A stretch of 64,000 nt of DNA from Orychophragmus violaceus (lineage: Eukaryota > Streptophyta > Magnoliopsida > Brassicales > Brassicaceae): NCBI GenBank assembly GCA_030180135.1, contig CM058233.1, positions 100,772,994 to 100,836,993 of the forward strand, in the 5' to 3' direction. The notes below the pieces were generated by a model. That model was given only the letters and a program-made list of their open reading frames with translations. It searched no databases and was not told the origin of the DNA. How positions within the stretch are numbered: the stretch's first letter is position 1; the number at the start of each line of letters is the position of its first letter. Positions 22,201 through 33,181 of the stretch are shown here, piece after piece. The translations under genes and the position numbers were made by a program.

Positions 22201-25165
22201 TTATTCTGATTTACAAGCATCTAAACAAGGAAAAACTTAGTGAGATGGAACTAAGGAAAACAATTGTATAAGTGAAATGCAAAGGAATCACCTGTAGAGA
22301 GACAGCCACGGCTTCATGCATGAAAGATTTGTTCTTAATAAATTTAATCATCAGTTTGGCTAACGATCCAAAATACTGGGGCACGTCAACGGGGTAGTTA
22401 CAAAAGGCAGGTAACAGCCTCAGAAGCTCATGACCCCACGCCCGCAACTTTTTGCCGTTAGCTGACTTTTTAGCTAATGAACAAGCATAAAAGTAAATGT
22501 TAAAGAAAGATATGCCAGAAACATAAAGAAACATCAAGCGACTGAGCCTATTTTCTTGCATGAAGTAAAGTAAGTGACAGTATAGTAAACCCTGATATGC
22601 AACCAAAATTAAAAGCACTAGACGATATGACAAGTCTATTCCATCTAATGTGAAAAAGATAATCATTGTCCGCATAGAAGAGTACCTTCTTTAGAAACAA
22701 GCATCAATGATTTTGCAAGGGGGACAATGTGGTCGACATAATACTCAAGAGATCCTCCAACAATATATCTTCTTAAGATAGGAATTAGCCAAGCATTTGC
22801 GCATGAGTGACTCTCAGCATGAAGGGTGATAGGAAGAAGCGTTAGAAGCTTCACTGGCCCCATGGCAACCACTGCAGACCCAATGCATTTCTGAACCTGC
22901 AGTTAAGTCCAATCTAGTATAAATCAAATAATATAGACAGACTAAACTGGAAACAGAAATATGATGAGAATCAGGATGTCATTTTTCTTCAATGAAATAT
23001 TATTGCACTGCATCATTGAGTACTAAATTCGCTAGTATCCACTGGGACATTCAGAAAAAATAACTCATAACCTTCTGAACCAACCATATTCTTAAAATAA
23101 GAAATCAATACCAGAACTGCAACAATCGGCCCCTTTGTAACAACAATTTACAAGTCTCGAAAGTTATGGAAGATTAGTCAAGCGTGAGAATCATTGAAAA
23201 CTTACATATTCTGAGCTAGAAGTGTCTCCAGTTGCCTTTTTCATAATGTCGGCAAGCTTAAAAATGATATCCTTTGCAAGAATATATGAAAGCTCTCCTG
23301 AAAAAAAATAGAGATAGAATTAAATGCTTCTCCTAAGAGATGTGTTATTCACACCAATCTTAATTAACTTTGGGGAAAGAAAATTGTTTGCTTGTAACAA
23401 TTTCTTCTGTAGCTAACATGTTCAGGATGACAAAAGATAGCACCTGAGTGAAAGTACACGTACCAAGTTTCTCGATCAAAACAGATGTGACAGTTAAAAT
23501 GTGCTCCTTCGGAATTCCATCACATGAGTTTATGGTACTCTCGAAGACTGTGCATACACATCTTGCTGCATTTATATTGTCTCCACCAGTTATGTTATCC
23601 TCATCTTCACAAGACAAGCTTCCCTCGGTCTGAAGATTATTTGTATCGATGTGGCTACTGATCAAATCCTTCAATACAACTGAGGCTTGTGATGCAACAT
23701 CATCCTCCGAAGTGAGAAGGCCTAAAGCATCGAAAATGAAAGTTGGAATTCAACACAATAGATATGAAACCCAAGTCCGTGCAATGAAGAACAAAGAAGC
23801 TAGATGCTGAAAAGTTTGGGAGGGAAAAAAACCTGCCAATGACCCACAAACTAGTGGAAGTTTCCTTAGACATAATGTCGGTTCGACTAAGTAGGCTTTC
23901 TCCAAACTACTTTTTAATAGGGTGCTCGCATGCACGATAGTGTCAGCAGGATTCTTGTGGTGTAAAGATAAATAACTAGTCAAAGAAGTTATGACTCCTT
24001 CTATCTCAGGAACAATGATTGTATCTTCTGAATTCTTGAAGATAGTATCAATCGCTTTGAGAATTTGCCTCGTCAGTGGTGAAAACTGAGACCCCATAAG
24101 CTTACAAAGTTCTGAGAAAACATCAGAACTAACTTTGGCGGAGAAAAATGGAAGTGTAGCACTGAGAACATTTAGCACATGGGCAGCCTCTGCGTTCTCG
24201 GATTTCAATGTTGACTCAACCTTAGAACCTCCCTCGATCTTTGTCGAGCTTAATTTAGATAGGACAGGCTTATGTTCTTGAAGTAAACCATATACTGCAT
24301 CACTTGCTTCCTTGATAACCGTAGATGATCGAAGAGAACCGAATAATTTCTCCAGGCACTCTTGAGCACATCTTCTAACCTAACAGAGCAGACACACAAA
24401 TCAAGATTGCTTGTCACCACAATATGATATTTCTTGCAGAACTCTAAAAGATGTCAATACGAGCTAACACATCGATTGAACAAAATGAAATTGTGGATAC
24501 ACTTGCCAGGGAACAAATTAATCATCAAAAGTGTTAATTTCATGAACAGTAGGATTCAGTCAATTTAAATTAACATTTACTAACTACAATTTCCAGTCCA
24601 GTTATTCTAAGAAGCAAGAGAGTGGGAAACTCAAAAGTGATACCTTGGGACGTTTATCAATGGAGAACTTGAGAAGTGAAGCAAAGCCTTTCTGAATAGA
24701 TTCCCAATCATCCAAATTGCAGAAGCCAAGGAGCAAGGTCCCGATACACTTCACACCAGCCCTCAAGCTCGCAACACCTAGTTTATCTCTTTCTTCATCA
24801 ATTGGTTTTACCAGAACACTCACAGCCTCACAAGCCATAGTAGCTGAAATTTCTCCGGGAGGAACCAGAGGAACGACTATGGACAAGAATGTAAGCAAAG
24901 CAGAAACCGCCATGGGATCTTCCGTAGAAGAATCCAACGAAGATATAGCAGCTGCGAAAAAAGCAGGAGGAGATGGAGGAAGAGACTCCGAGGTAAGAAT
25001 GGAGCGCATCGCGGCGGCGGTGGCGACGAGATGGCGGTGCTGCGAGGCGGATGACTTTGCATAACGGTCCATAAGCTGTTGGCAGATATCAGTGTCGCCA
25101 TCTTTGAACGCAATTTCATCGTTTTCATCTGCCCTGTCTTGATGCCCTGCTTCAAAGGCCGCCAT
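19271..25165 (-). CDS. RRP12-like ARM/HEAT-repeat protein (At4g23540 type)
   Basis: Eighteen exons (minus): 25165-24644, 24379-23833, 23721-23464, 23297-23206, 22896-22686, 22473-22292, 22220-21993, 21739-21567, 21388-21295, 21210-21154, 21053-20919, 20723-20655, 20557-20444, 20355-20194, 20101-19973, 19871-19770, 19676-19603 and 19529-19271. Every junction is GT-AG and in phase: 3,408 nt, 1,135 aa. The body is a helical-repeat solenoid typical of RRP12/NUC173 proteins, which in yeast help export and mature pre-ribosomal subunits in the nucleus and cytoplasm. Residues ~1,026-1,135 form a Lys/Arg-rich hydrophilic tail (RTGPKRPGNRTFGKRREASG) fitting nucleolar localisation or RNA contact. No frame break is seen. 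Flanked by convergent ROH1-like debris; position matches At4g23540. Confidence 0.92.
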
Positions 25166-25249
25166 AGCTCTAAGAGATTTTGTTTAGGGTTTAAGGAAAA
25201 AGAACATACAAAGACGACTAAATAAAAAAAAGCTCCCAGTGAGCACAAT

Positions 25250-25417
25250 AGACCGGGAAATCATCCGGTTTAATTAACCATGTTTAATTCGAAGAACGGT
25301 TTGATTTGACTTGGTTTAGACCGGTTGGTCCGATTTTTTTTTTTTTTTTTTTTTTTGTCGTCGGTCCGATTTTATTTATGCGAATTGATTTAATTTGATT
25401 TATTTGATAGTTGTTAT
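25250..25417. other. 5' flank of the RRP12-like gene with poly(T) tract
   Basis: Contains CGGTT/CCGGTTTAATT-like words on both sides of a 24-bp T run (25329-25356 region). No recognisable TATA box. Possibly a small poly(A)-tailed relic; no ORF. Confidence 0.35.
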
Positions 25418-26140
25418 GGGAAAATTGCCAAAAATACATGATCTTTATAATTGTGGCAAAAAATAATTGAATTACAGAATTCGTTAAAAAAAAATGAATT
25501 TTATTGACTTTTTATTAATTACAAAAAACACTACATGGTTATCTTTTCTAAGTAGAATCCCTATATTTCAACTTCGATATAGTGTACAATGAAAAATGGT
25601 TTATCACCACTGAAACAGTAGCATTTAATTGTTATTGCGCAACAAAATAATATTTATATTCATTAAAGGTAAAAACATTTACATTTATTACAGAAAATAA
25701 ATAATTTACTAAATGTATATAAAATTTAATAAAAACATTTTAGTAAATTTAATGAATGTTTTTAAATTTAACAAAAATATTTAAATTTTTGATAAATATA
25801 AATTTAATAAATAATTAAATTTAATATAACTATTAAATATAATTATTTTAATGACAATAATCCTTCCCTATTGTACACTATACACAAGTTCGAACCTATG
25901 TTTTTAAGGGTTTAATTTTTGGAATTATTCGAAATAATGTCGTTTTGTTCACTTAAACTTAATCAAAGTTTTGGAGAAAATGACGCTGCTTCGTCTTAAC
26001 GACACCTTCTAACGATTCACTTAAAATATATGACGGTGTGTTGTTTTGGTTAGATCAACCGGTTCGAATATTAATAAAGAAAATGAATAAAATAAGTACA
26101 TTTTGTGAGTTATGTAATTTAGGTATTTTTAGCCAAATTT
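25418..26140. mobile_element. MULE-like non-autonomous TIR element
   Basis: The left end (GGGAAAATTGCCAAAAATAC) and the reverse complement of the right end near 26140 (GTAAATTTGGCTAAAAATAC) form imperfect inverted repeats of ~40 bp, continuing as ATGATCTTTATAATTGTGGC against CTAAATTACATAACTCACA. The GGAAAATTGCCAAAAATA style of end is common in Arabidopsis MULE/VANDAL elements (remembered). There is no transposase, and no clear 9-bp target duplication. Confidence 0.5.
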
Positions 26141-26579
26141 ACAAAATTCATATACTTTTTGACAATCTTCCCGTTAATAAATACAACTCACTATCAACTA
26201 CTCGATTTTATATGGATACAACTCATTATCAAATACTTTTTAGTTTTTTGTGGACAAATTTTATGAAAGACCTTATAGACTTAGCCGAATACAACGGAAA
26301 CAAATTTACTTTGGATATGTTTTTTTCTAATAACTAACGAAAAGTTTGTGAGCTAAAATAAGTTTTGGATTGTTTTACTTTTCTCAATCATTTGAGGATA
26401 AAGTATGATTTGTTGCATGCTACATGTGATAAGGGAAATTAGCTTAAACAATTTTGGAAAACTATTTTATTACTTAAGTGAAGGAGTTTATTATAAAAAT
26501 AATTTTTTGTACTCATATTATTTTTATGGGTGTATATTCAAATAATGATATTACGACACTGTCATTAATAAAATTTTAA
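26141..26579. other. AT-rich DNA, no gene supported
   Basis: An uninterrupted frame runs here (26038-26337) without any motif I recognise. Its codon use looks like AT-rich intergenic DNA. Nothing else seen. Confidence 0.4.
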
Positions 26580-27690
26580 GTTTATTGGATTTTGAAATAA
26601 GTTTATCAAATTAAGTCTATCAGTTTTCAATAGTAGACTTGTTATTTGGACTGTAGACTTGATAATTGTGTTGCAAATTCGATTTTAGGACTGTAGACTT
26701 TTTTAGGATTATAGATTTTTGTGGATTATAGATTTGTTTTAGAGATTTATAGATTTATTTGGTGGTCGGTAAATTTATTTTATAGACTATTTTAAGTTGT
26801 AGTAGACTTTGGGAACTGGTATATATTTGTCGTATATTTTGGAAAATTATTATGTATCAACATATTTGTTTGAAAAACGACCGATTTATAGACTTGTTTT
26901 GTAGATTTGCTTGTTGATTGGTAGATTTGGATAACTTTAAATTATACGATAGTAGATTTATTTTGTCGTTGCAGACTTAAACTTGGAGTTCATAGACTTT
27001 TACCAAGTGGTTGTAGATTTTCAAGATAAATGAATATATTGACGTGGTGGCAGATATATCATATATGATCGTAGATTTATACTTCCATAATAGACTTATC
27101 ATTGTTCTTGTATAATTTCATGTCGTTGTACCAAATTTTATAGGGGAGATAAAAATGTCATAGATGTATCAAATTTATCAAATGTTATTGCACATTTATA
27201 TTTAGTTCGTAGACTTAATTTTGTATTGTAGACATTTATGTTGTATGGTAGACTTGTTTTAATCTACTATATACTCCCTTCGTATAATATTAAACTAAGT
27301 TTAAGAAATTTTTCTTTGTCTAAATATAAATCATCTTTTCATTTTCAATGTAAGATTAATGATATATTTTAGTTTTTTGACTATTTATATTCCATATATT
27401 AGTTTATGATTGGTTAGTTTTTTTTAAACTAGAAATAAATGATAGTTTAGTTTAGAAAAAAGATAAAATTTATTGATTTCTTAATATGTGTGTAAAATCC
27501 TTAAACTTAGTTTATTTTTATACAGAGGGAGTAATAAATTTGTATAATGTAAAGTAGATCTAAGTTATTACTGATTGGTCGTAGATTTTAATGATGTACT
27601 TAATAAGTGTTAGTAAGTTGTGTAAACTTTTAGTGAATTAAATGTGTTAGTTGTGTTGGTTGGAACAAGTTTATGTTTTTGTGTTCATCT
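26580..27690 (+). repeat. Dispersed GTAGACTT/GTAGATTT motif field
   Basis: At least twenty near-copies of GTAGACTT, TAGACTTGTT or GTAGATTT lie at irregular spacing on this strand (e.g. 26632, 26650, 26691, 26906, 26921, 26949, 27011, 27071, 27250). There is no strict period. The same word appears in the opposite orientation at 28850-29090, on the far side of the GRF pseudogene. Confidence 0.6.
27274..27531. mobile_element. Stowaway-like MITE, 258 bp
   Basis: Starts CTCCCTTCGTATAA and ends with the inverted TTATACAGAGGGAG-like terminus. TA flanks it on both sides (27272-27273, 27532-27533), the expected Tc1/Mariner duplication. Inverted arms also share ACTAAGTTTAAG against CTTAAACTTAGT. It lies within the GTAGACTT field. 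No coding capacity. Confidence 0.8.
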
Positions 27691-27699
27691 TCTTCGGCG

Positions 27700-28310
27700 A
27701 TAGTGTTTGGTGTATGACATGCATGTTTTTGGTTGCTTGTGGACGAGATCATAATGATCAAATGTTTGCTTTAGCTTGAGAAATTGTGGATTTTGAAATT
27801 AAGGAAAATTGTTTATGATTTTTTAACATTTGGTTGATGATTTAGGAGTAGAAGAAGGGAATGAGATGACTTTGATGACTAACCAATGCAATGGTTTGAT
27901 GGAGATGTACACAAGTTGTATATACTACATGTATATTTCAAAACTAGAATAAGGTATTTTATTGTGCCTTTTATTGTATGTTTTATGTCAAACAATGTGT
28001 GTTTTAGATTTGGTTGGATATATTATGTGTTTTATTTGGATATAATGTGTGTTTATGTTTAACAGTAACACAATATTTTAGCATATTATACATAAATATA
28101 TCCTTTCATAACAATGAAAATCAAAAGGCATATACTGCATAAATTTGTTTACAAACTTAGCAGAACCATAAAACATAGGGTCCCTAAAACATAACATGAA
28201 ACATACGAGTTTTAACATCTTTCTTACACCTTTTCAACAACTAACATATCACTTACTTAGAGCATAAGACAATTAAAACAAGGTGAAGACTAAAAGCTGC
28301 CACCACAATC
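27700..28310. other. Intergenic DNA, no gene seen
   Basis: AT-rich. TATTATGTGTTTTATTTGGATATAATGTGTGTTTATG-type short direct repeats occur at ~27960-28060. No exon. Confidence 0.35.
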
Positions 28311-28311
28311 T

Positions 28312-28807
28312 TCATCTCCAAACCAAAAACGCAGTCTTCCTCATTGTAACGACTTTCTCCAGATTTTCCACTCTCTCTCTTCATTATCTTTATGCAACTG
28401 CTTCAGAAGATCGATTTCGTCATGAGATTTCTGAATGTCATCAACCACAGTTTGGAAATCTCCAATTGTCATGAAGTGTATCCTAAGTGATAATTACGAA
28501 AATCACTCTTTAAAGCTACTAAATCCTCTGTCACTGCCTCGTCCCACCACTTCCAAATATATGCTTCTCCATCATCGTAGCTAGAACAAGTATAGATTCT
28601 TCTTCCTAATGCCATTTCTGTACGAGTAGTGTCGATTATAGTCTTACGGCCGCAATAACAAATTCTTGGCACTCCTTCTTCAACCTTAAAATCCTTAGCT
28701 AAAGGATAGGAATGGTGGTCCTAGATATGGAACTCCTTAGCTAAAGGATTAGGAATGGTGGCACTAGATACATGCATCGATGGCTCAGTGTAATTATAAT
28801 GGCCCAT
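28312..28807 (-). pseudogene. GRF zinc-finger protein gene, disrupted
   Basis: Reads from an ATG at 28807 (MGHYNYTEPSMHVSSATIPN) toward a GRF-type zinc finger (VPRICYCGRKTI, then RRIYTCSS, then AYIWKWWDEAV), the small plant family typified by At4g04775. The frame is broken twice. A ~42-bp direct duplication (copies starting near 28693 and 28735, with a one-base difference) introduces a stop before the finger. After DFRNYHLG a stop at 28469 precedes a coiled-coil tail (QTVVDDIQKSHDEIDLLKQL) that continues in other frames to 28312. GRF fingers bind single-stranded nucleic acid in larger proteins; here the gene looks dead and may be transposon cargo. Confidence 0.65.
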
Positions 28808-28849
28808 ATTTGTCCAAACTAAAAACAATTGAAGAATGAGAAGTGATTT

Positions 28850-29095
28850 CAAAAAAAAATCTACACATTTCATATGAAACCGAAGAAAATGAGTCTACAA
28901 ACATTATTTTGTATGAAACCAAAAAAAAGTCTACATGCACACACAAGGCAACTAAAAACAACAAACAAAACAAGTCGACGCCATCAAAAAACGAAACATA
29001 AGTATACAAACATTATTCTGTTTGAAACTATAAACAAGTCTACACACATGAAAACTAAAACAATGAATGAAACAAGTCTATATCTGACCGATAAT
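28850..29095 (-). repeat. Inverted counterpart of the GTAGACTT motif field
   Basis: AAGTCTAC or GAGTCTAC occurs near 28859, 28892, 28928, 29036 and 29073 (some as AAGTCTAT), the reverse complement of the word that dominates 26580-27690. It is embedded in ACAAACATTATT and GAAACTAAAAACAA repeats at a period of about 80-110 bp. Confidence 0.55.
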
Positions 29096-29099
29096 ATAT

Positions 29100-30052
29100 G
29101 TCGGAGTAGCCTTACACCATCACGAAAAACTACTCTGATGTCATAGTAGTCACCTAAATTCAACGATTTTGAGGGTAATTTAGAACATTCAAAAATTCCA
29201 AAGAAAATTAAATGAAGATGCAACAGGCCGGGAAGAGAAGAGGAATTTTATCACAATGTCTCCGGTAAAATCGTCGGAATCGTCACTCCGTTCTATTTTT
29301 AAAAAGTCATTGTTGCATGCGAAGAGGTGAAGATAAATAGTCACAATTTCGAAGATGGAGTAAGAGAAGAAGATCACGAAAGATAAAATAAATAGAAAAC
29401 TTACTAGATTAGTACAAAACTCGTCAAAATCTTGAACAAAAAGTCACAAATTTTCACCTTCTCCGTCGCCAATGGTTTCTCTTTTCTTTTAATTCTCTAT
29501 AAAAAGTGAAATCAAAACGCCATTAGTAAAAATTATCTTTAGTTTTATTTTTTTTGTTTTATTTGTTTTATTTTAAATCAAGTTAATATACTAAATTTAT
29601 AATAAAATAATAACATAGCCAAAAGAAGTATATTATACAGAACTCGAACAATTTAAAAAAAGATAGAAGGATGCCCCATAAAAACAACTCCGGTAAATCC
29701 CATCCATATAGAAAGGTCAGGCTAGTTCCTAAGAAAAATGAAGTCTATGCATAAGTTCTTTTCATGATAATTTAAACAGGCCTAAAACAATATTTTATAT
29801 TCATGTAGATATCCAAAATAATATGTTGTAGATTCGCGCATCAGATACATCAAACTTGAAACGTATTGGTGTCTCAAATCTCACTAAAACTTAAAAAAAC
29901 TACAATATATTATTTTATTTATTAACAGTGGCTTGACAATATATTATTTTGAGATTTCATATTATTAGTTAGTATGTGAAATGCTAGTATATTTATTAAC
30001 GATATACTAACTGTTTTTTTCCCCTTAAAAACACATTCCATCTCAAATTTTG
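29100..30052. other. Intergenic DNA, no gene supported
   Basis: AT-rich. Open frames on the minus strand (28984-29377) have no recognisable motif and lie in motif-repeat sequence. No RNA gene seen. Confidence 0.35.
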
Positions 30053-30068
30053 CTGGTTTCCTTTTGTC

Positions 30069-30493
30069 TTTTTTTTGAACAACATCAGATTCATTTCATA
30101 GAAGTAAGTGTCAATTACAATCCATTACAGGATCAAGAATAAAGTTTGAAGAAAGTTTTGCAGTAGCACCCGCCCTACAATTGGCTGTGCGTTTAATAAA
30201 ATTAAAGAATATGAACTCAAACTGAGTTTTTAGAGATCTGATGTCGTGTAGGAGGCCATAAACTTCCTTCATCTGTTCTCTTTTCTTGATAGCTCGGATT
30301 AGTTTCTGAGCGTCTGATTTCAAATACACTCTTGTGTATCCCATCTCCAAGGCATCGAATAGCACGGCGGATTGCCAACGTTTCAGCCATAAGGGAGGAT
30401 AACACTAGTGTGTCTGTTTTGTTTCCAGAGGTGATTTCATTTACCGTGTATAGACCAGATTTATTCTGGAGCCACGCCCATGAGTCTGGACAT
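30069..30493 (-). mobile_element. 5'-truncated LINE (RNase H end only)
   Basis: Flanked by a perfect 16-bp duplication CTGGTTTCCTTTTGTC (30053-30068 and 30494-30509). The minus strand encodes the RNase H end of a plant L1-type LINE (SLMAETLAIRRAIR, then YTRVYLKSDAQKLIRAIKKR in another frame, then FIKRTANCRAGATAKLSS) and ends in a poly(A) tail that reads as T's at 30069-30076. It has a frameshift between the two halves. Only the last ~425 bp was copied, typical of aborted target-primed reverse transcription. Confidence 0.88.
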
Positions 30494-30711
30494 CTGGTTT
30501 CCTTTTGTCATCAAAGGTAAATTCTATAGAAATTGTCATTATCAAAAATAAATTATTTGTGGCGTTTACAAAAGTTAAGAAAGCATAAACGCGGTTGTTA
30601 GAAAAGAATGGGCACAACGCATGCTATGTTTTCTTTAGGGGCACAACCTAAAATGAACAGTTGTAAAGTTGCCGAAAACTTGAGATTATGGACCAAAAGT
30701 TTATCGTGATT

Positions 30712-31012
30712 CAGCCCCGGCCCAAACCTTTTGAAGTCCCTAGGGCAGAAAAAAATTTAGACCTTCTAAATCTAAAGAAAAATGGGGGAAATTTTTTTGG
30801 GCCCTTAACATTAAAAACAAGAGAATTTTTTTTTTCTGTTTTAAGGTCTTTTAAAACTAAAAAACAATGTGACTTTTTTAGTTTTGGGCCTTAAAGACTA
30901 AAATAAAAGGAAAACCAAAATAATTGGACCCAGTTTTTCCCTAAAATTTTTCAATCTGCACACAGGCCCTTGGGCCATTGCCCCTCTGCCCTACCCATTT
31001 GGGCCGGGCCTG
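30712..31012. mobile_element. hAT-type MITE, 301 bp
   Basis: A perfect 8-bp duplication TCGTGATT (30704-30711 and 31013-31020) brackets inverted ends CAGCCCCGGCCCAAAC and CAGGCCCGGCCCAAAT (right end read on the minus strand). The 8-bp duplication and the CAG-plus-GGCCC terminus are hAT hallmarks. The interior has GGGCCCTTAA and GGGCCTTAAA words in direct repeat and no transposase. The short open frame across it is chance. Confidence 0.9.
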
Positions 31013-31146
31013 TCGTGATTGCGTGTATATATATATATACCAATTGATTAAAACCTAAATCAAAATCAATAAAAATATATAAATCTAGAGCCCATCCTAG
31101 TTTATCTATTGCAAGAAAAAAAAAGATAATATGTAATAATTTAAAA

Positions 31147-31390
31147 CTCCCTCCGTTTCACAATAAGAGTGTGGTTGTAGAGTTGTTTTTTTTCGTTTCA
31201 AAATAAGTGTCGTTTTAGAGTTTTAATGCAATTTATGACATAAATTACCTACTTTAATTTTAATATTGACCAATGAAAAATAAGAATGCCAAAAGTTAAA
31301 TTAATTATTACGGGTATAATAGAATTTTTAATATGTTTTTTAATCTGCGTGAAAAATGTCAGAATGACACTTATTATGAAACAGAGTGAG
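31147..31390. mobile_element. Stowaway-like MITE, 244 bp
   Basis: The left end CTCCCTCCGTTTCACAATAA is mirrored by the right end TTATTATGAAACAGAGTGAG, then TA. The left flank is AA rather than TA, so one side of the target duplication has mutated. This is the very common CTCCCTCCGTTTC family of plants. Non-coding. Confidence 0.8.
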
Positions 31391-31399
31391 TAAAAAACA

Positions 31400-31791
31400 T
31401 TAAATAATAATTATTACTACAGCTTTTGTCAACTAAGACGTTTCAACCTTTGGCCTATGATCTCTTTCAGCGGAATTTCGTATTAAAAAAGCGTAAACCA
31501 TCCTTTTATCAAGTGGTGATTCGAACATAAGATTATGGATTCAATCTCCCGAATCTTTGAGATCAAGTGAGCTACTGCCACTTGGGTGCAGGACCGACTC
31601 CTGGCATAGGTGATATAAGCGGCCGCTTAGGGCCTCCATGACCTCTAACGTCTAACCCCCCCCTCCCCCACGATCACCGTCATGCTCGACCCCATGTTGG
31701 CTCTGTTCGGGACGTCATCGCTGCGATCGCTCCTGCGATCATCATCAAAAGCAGAAATAATGGAGGAAAATAGATAAAATGAACGCTGCGA
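31400..31791. other. Intergenic repeat-like DNA
   Basis: Contains a C-run (31657-31664) and GCGATCGCTCCTGCGATCATC words. There is a stretch of multicopy-looking sequence (GGTGATATAAGCGGCCGCTTAGGGCC near 31608), but I cannot delimit an element. Confidence 0.3.
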
Positions 31792-31902
31792 CTACTTTTG
31801 CAGATAATTGCCGGCGTAAGTGGTGTCGCTGAAAACAAGCAGCGACAGTAAAGTGAAGAGTGCGATTAATAAAAATGAACAATGCGATGGTTTTAAGAGC
31901 AT
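31792..31902 (-). CDS. Possible small secreted peptide or its remnant (36 aa)
   Basis: From an ATG at 31902 the minus strand reads MLLKPSHCSF followed by a strongly hydrophobic LLIALFTLLSLLVFS and a small-residue cleavage-like site (TTYAG), then stops after NYLQK. This looks like a signal peptide with almost no mature part. It may be the first exon of a secreted peptide whose remainder is lost, or chance. An upstream in-frame extension to 32166 has no motif. I do not recognise the gene. Confidence 0.25.
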   Translation of the reverse strand: MLLKPSHCSFLLIALFTLLSLLVFSDTTYAGNYLQK

Positions 31903-31909
31903 TCCATTA

Positions 31910-33039
31910 ATAATCTTCACATGCTTGAGTAAAAAGTTAGTTAAATTTTCGGTCGCGATCGCGAACGCAGCGATGTCAAAAAGAACACGGCCGTTATCTC
32001 CACCACGATTGATGTATATTCTCTTTGAAATAAACGTTGTTTGATGAAGAAAAAAATCATTAGGATCTCTTGGATTTTTTTTGGTTAAAATTTTATGAAT
32101 TGAAAATCTCACATCTCTATATTTGGCTTGGCCGTTTCCACCATAATTAGCAGACATTCTCACCAAAAACGGGTCGTAAGATAGCTAAACACTTCAAAAA
32201 CCAGAAGCATATGCTTCACCTACTTCCACCTTTTTGTCAAAAATACACCAAGTCCTTATAAATCGAACCAAATTGCCAGCAGTCTAATCAGGTTTATGCC
32301 TGCTCAAAATACCATTTGTGAGTGTGCATGTATTCTTCGACATTTCATTACAAAAACAAACTAAAAAAACGTACGTCGTCTTCTAAAACTCAAGTCCTTA
32401 GCAACATTTTTCAATTACTTTTTTAAACCATATATCAATCATTTGTTGTCCCTTTTTCTTACTCTCATAAATCATAATTGGGTTTACGATTTAAAATCCT
32501 TAATTAATCTGTGTTAGTCCAGTTGATAAATAAATTAATATATTTTTACTATATGTGTTTGATTCTGGTTGTTCACCGAGGCATTTATAGTAGTTTTTTC
32601 GGTCTCCATAATCAATGGGTGAAAGTGGAATGATGCATTAATTTTCAGTATTCCAGTCCTTTATAGAAGATGATGCGGAAACCCCGATGGTCGGAGTCAG
32701 CGGTCTCTCGATAAAAACATTTGAAAACTGTGAGATATGATTCTGTCTTTGGACCAAATAGGTTTTCTTTTGTGGTTGAACCAAGTTGTATTTGAAGCCC
32801 AAGTTGGAGTCAGGTAAAAGAAAAGAACCCCAAGCTTAGTTGAACGACGTCATGATCTAAGTCTTATGTTACACAACAACAAAGAATGTGTAAGAGTTGT
32901 GCTTCGTCGACTAATGCATACAAAACAGTAAAACAAGTTATATATAAAGGAAGAGCATAAGAAATTGTGGGTTTAAGGTAAGAGAAAGTGTGAGGCAAGA
33001 AAAATTCGCATTGTACAATGAGAGAAATAGAGAGAACGA
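31910..33039. other. Intergenic DNA, possible LTR remnant
   Basis: No coding exon. The 32740-33300 stretch has LTR-like features (a TATATAAAGGAAGAGC TATA-type box near 32940, followed by a purine-rich leader), but no matching second LTR or primer-binding site was seen. Confidence 0.3.
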
Positions 33040-33054
33040 GTGAGAGACAAAGTT

Positions 33055-33166
33055 TTTTTTTTTTTTTCCAACCTTACAATTATATTGGGTTCAAGGGAGG
33101 ATCGGACACAGGTTTTAGGGGTGTCAGCAGTTGAGATTTATACCGACTGAGCTGTTGTGTCCTATT
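33055..33166 (-). mobile_element. tRNA-derived SINE, ~112 bp
   Basis: A perfect 15-bp duplication GTGAGAGACAAAGTT (33040-33054 and 33167-33181) flanks the insert. Read on the minus strand it starts GGACACAACAGCTCAGTCGG, with a pol III A box (AGCTCAGTCGGT) and, about 45 bp on, a B-box-like TGTGTCCGATCCTCCC. It ends in a poly(A) tail (T's at 33055-33067). It is short but complete from A box to tail. It depends on LINE reverse transcriptase. Confidence 0.87.
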
Positions 33167-33181
33167 GTGAGAGACAAAGTT

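Noticed and set aside
26038..26337. 99-aa open frame
   Set aside because: No motif, AT-rich codon use, overlaps the end of a MULE-like element.
30688..30894. 68-aa open frame on the plus strand
   Set aside because: It lies within and across the border of the hAT MITE; no family motif.
33055..33166. tRNA gene
   Set aside because: A and B boxes are present but no complete cloverleaf. The poly(A) tail and target duplication show a SINE.
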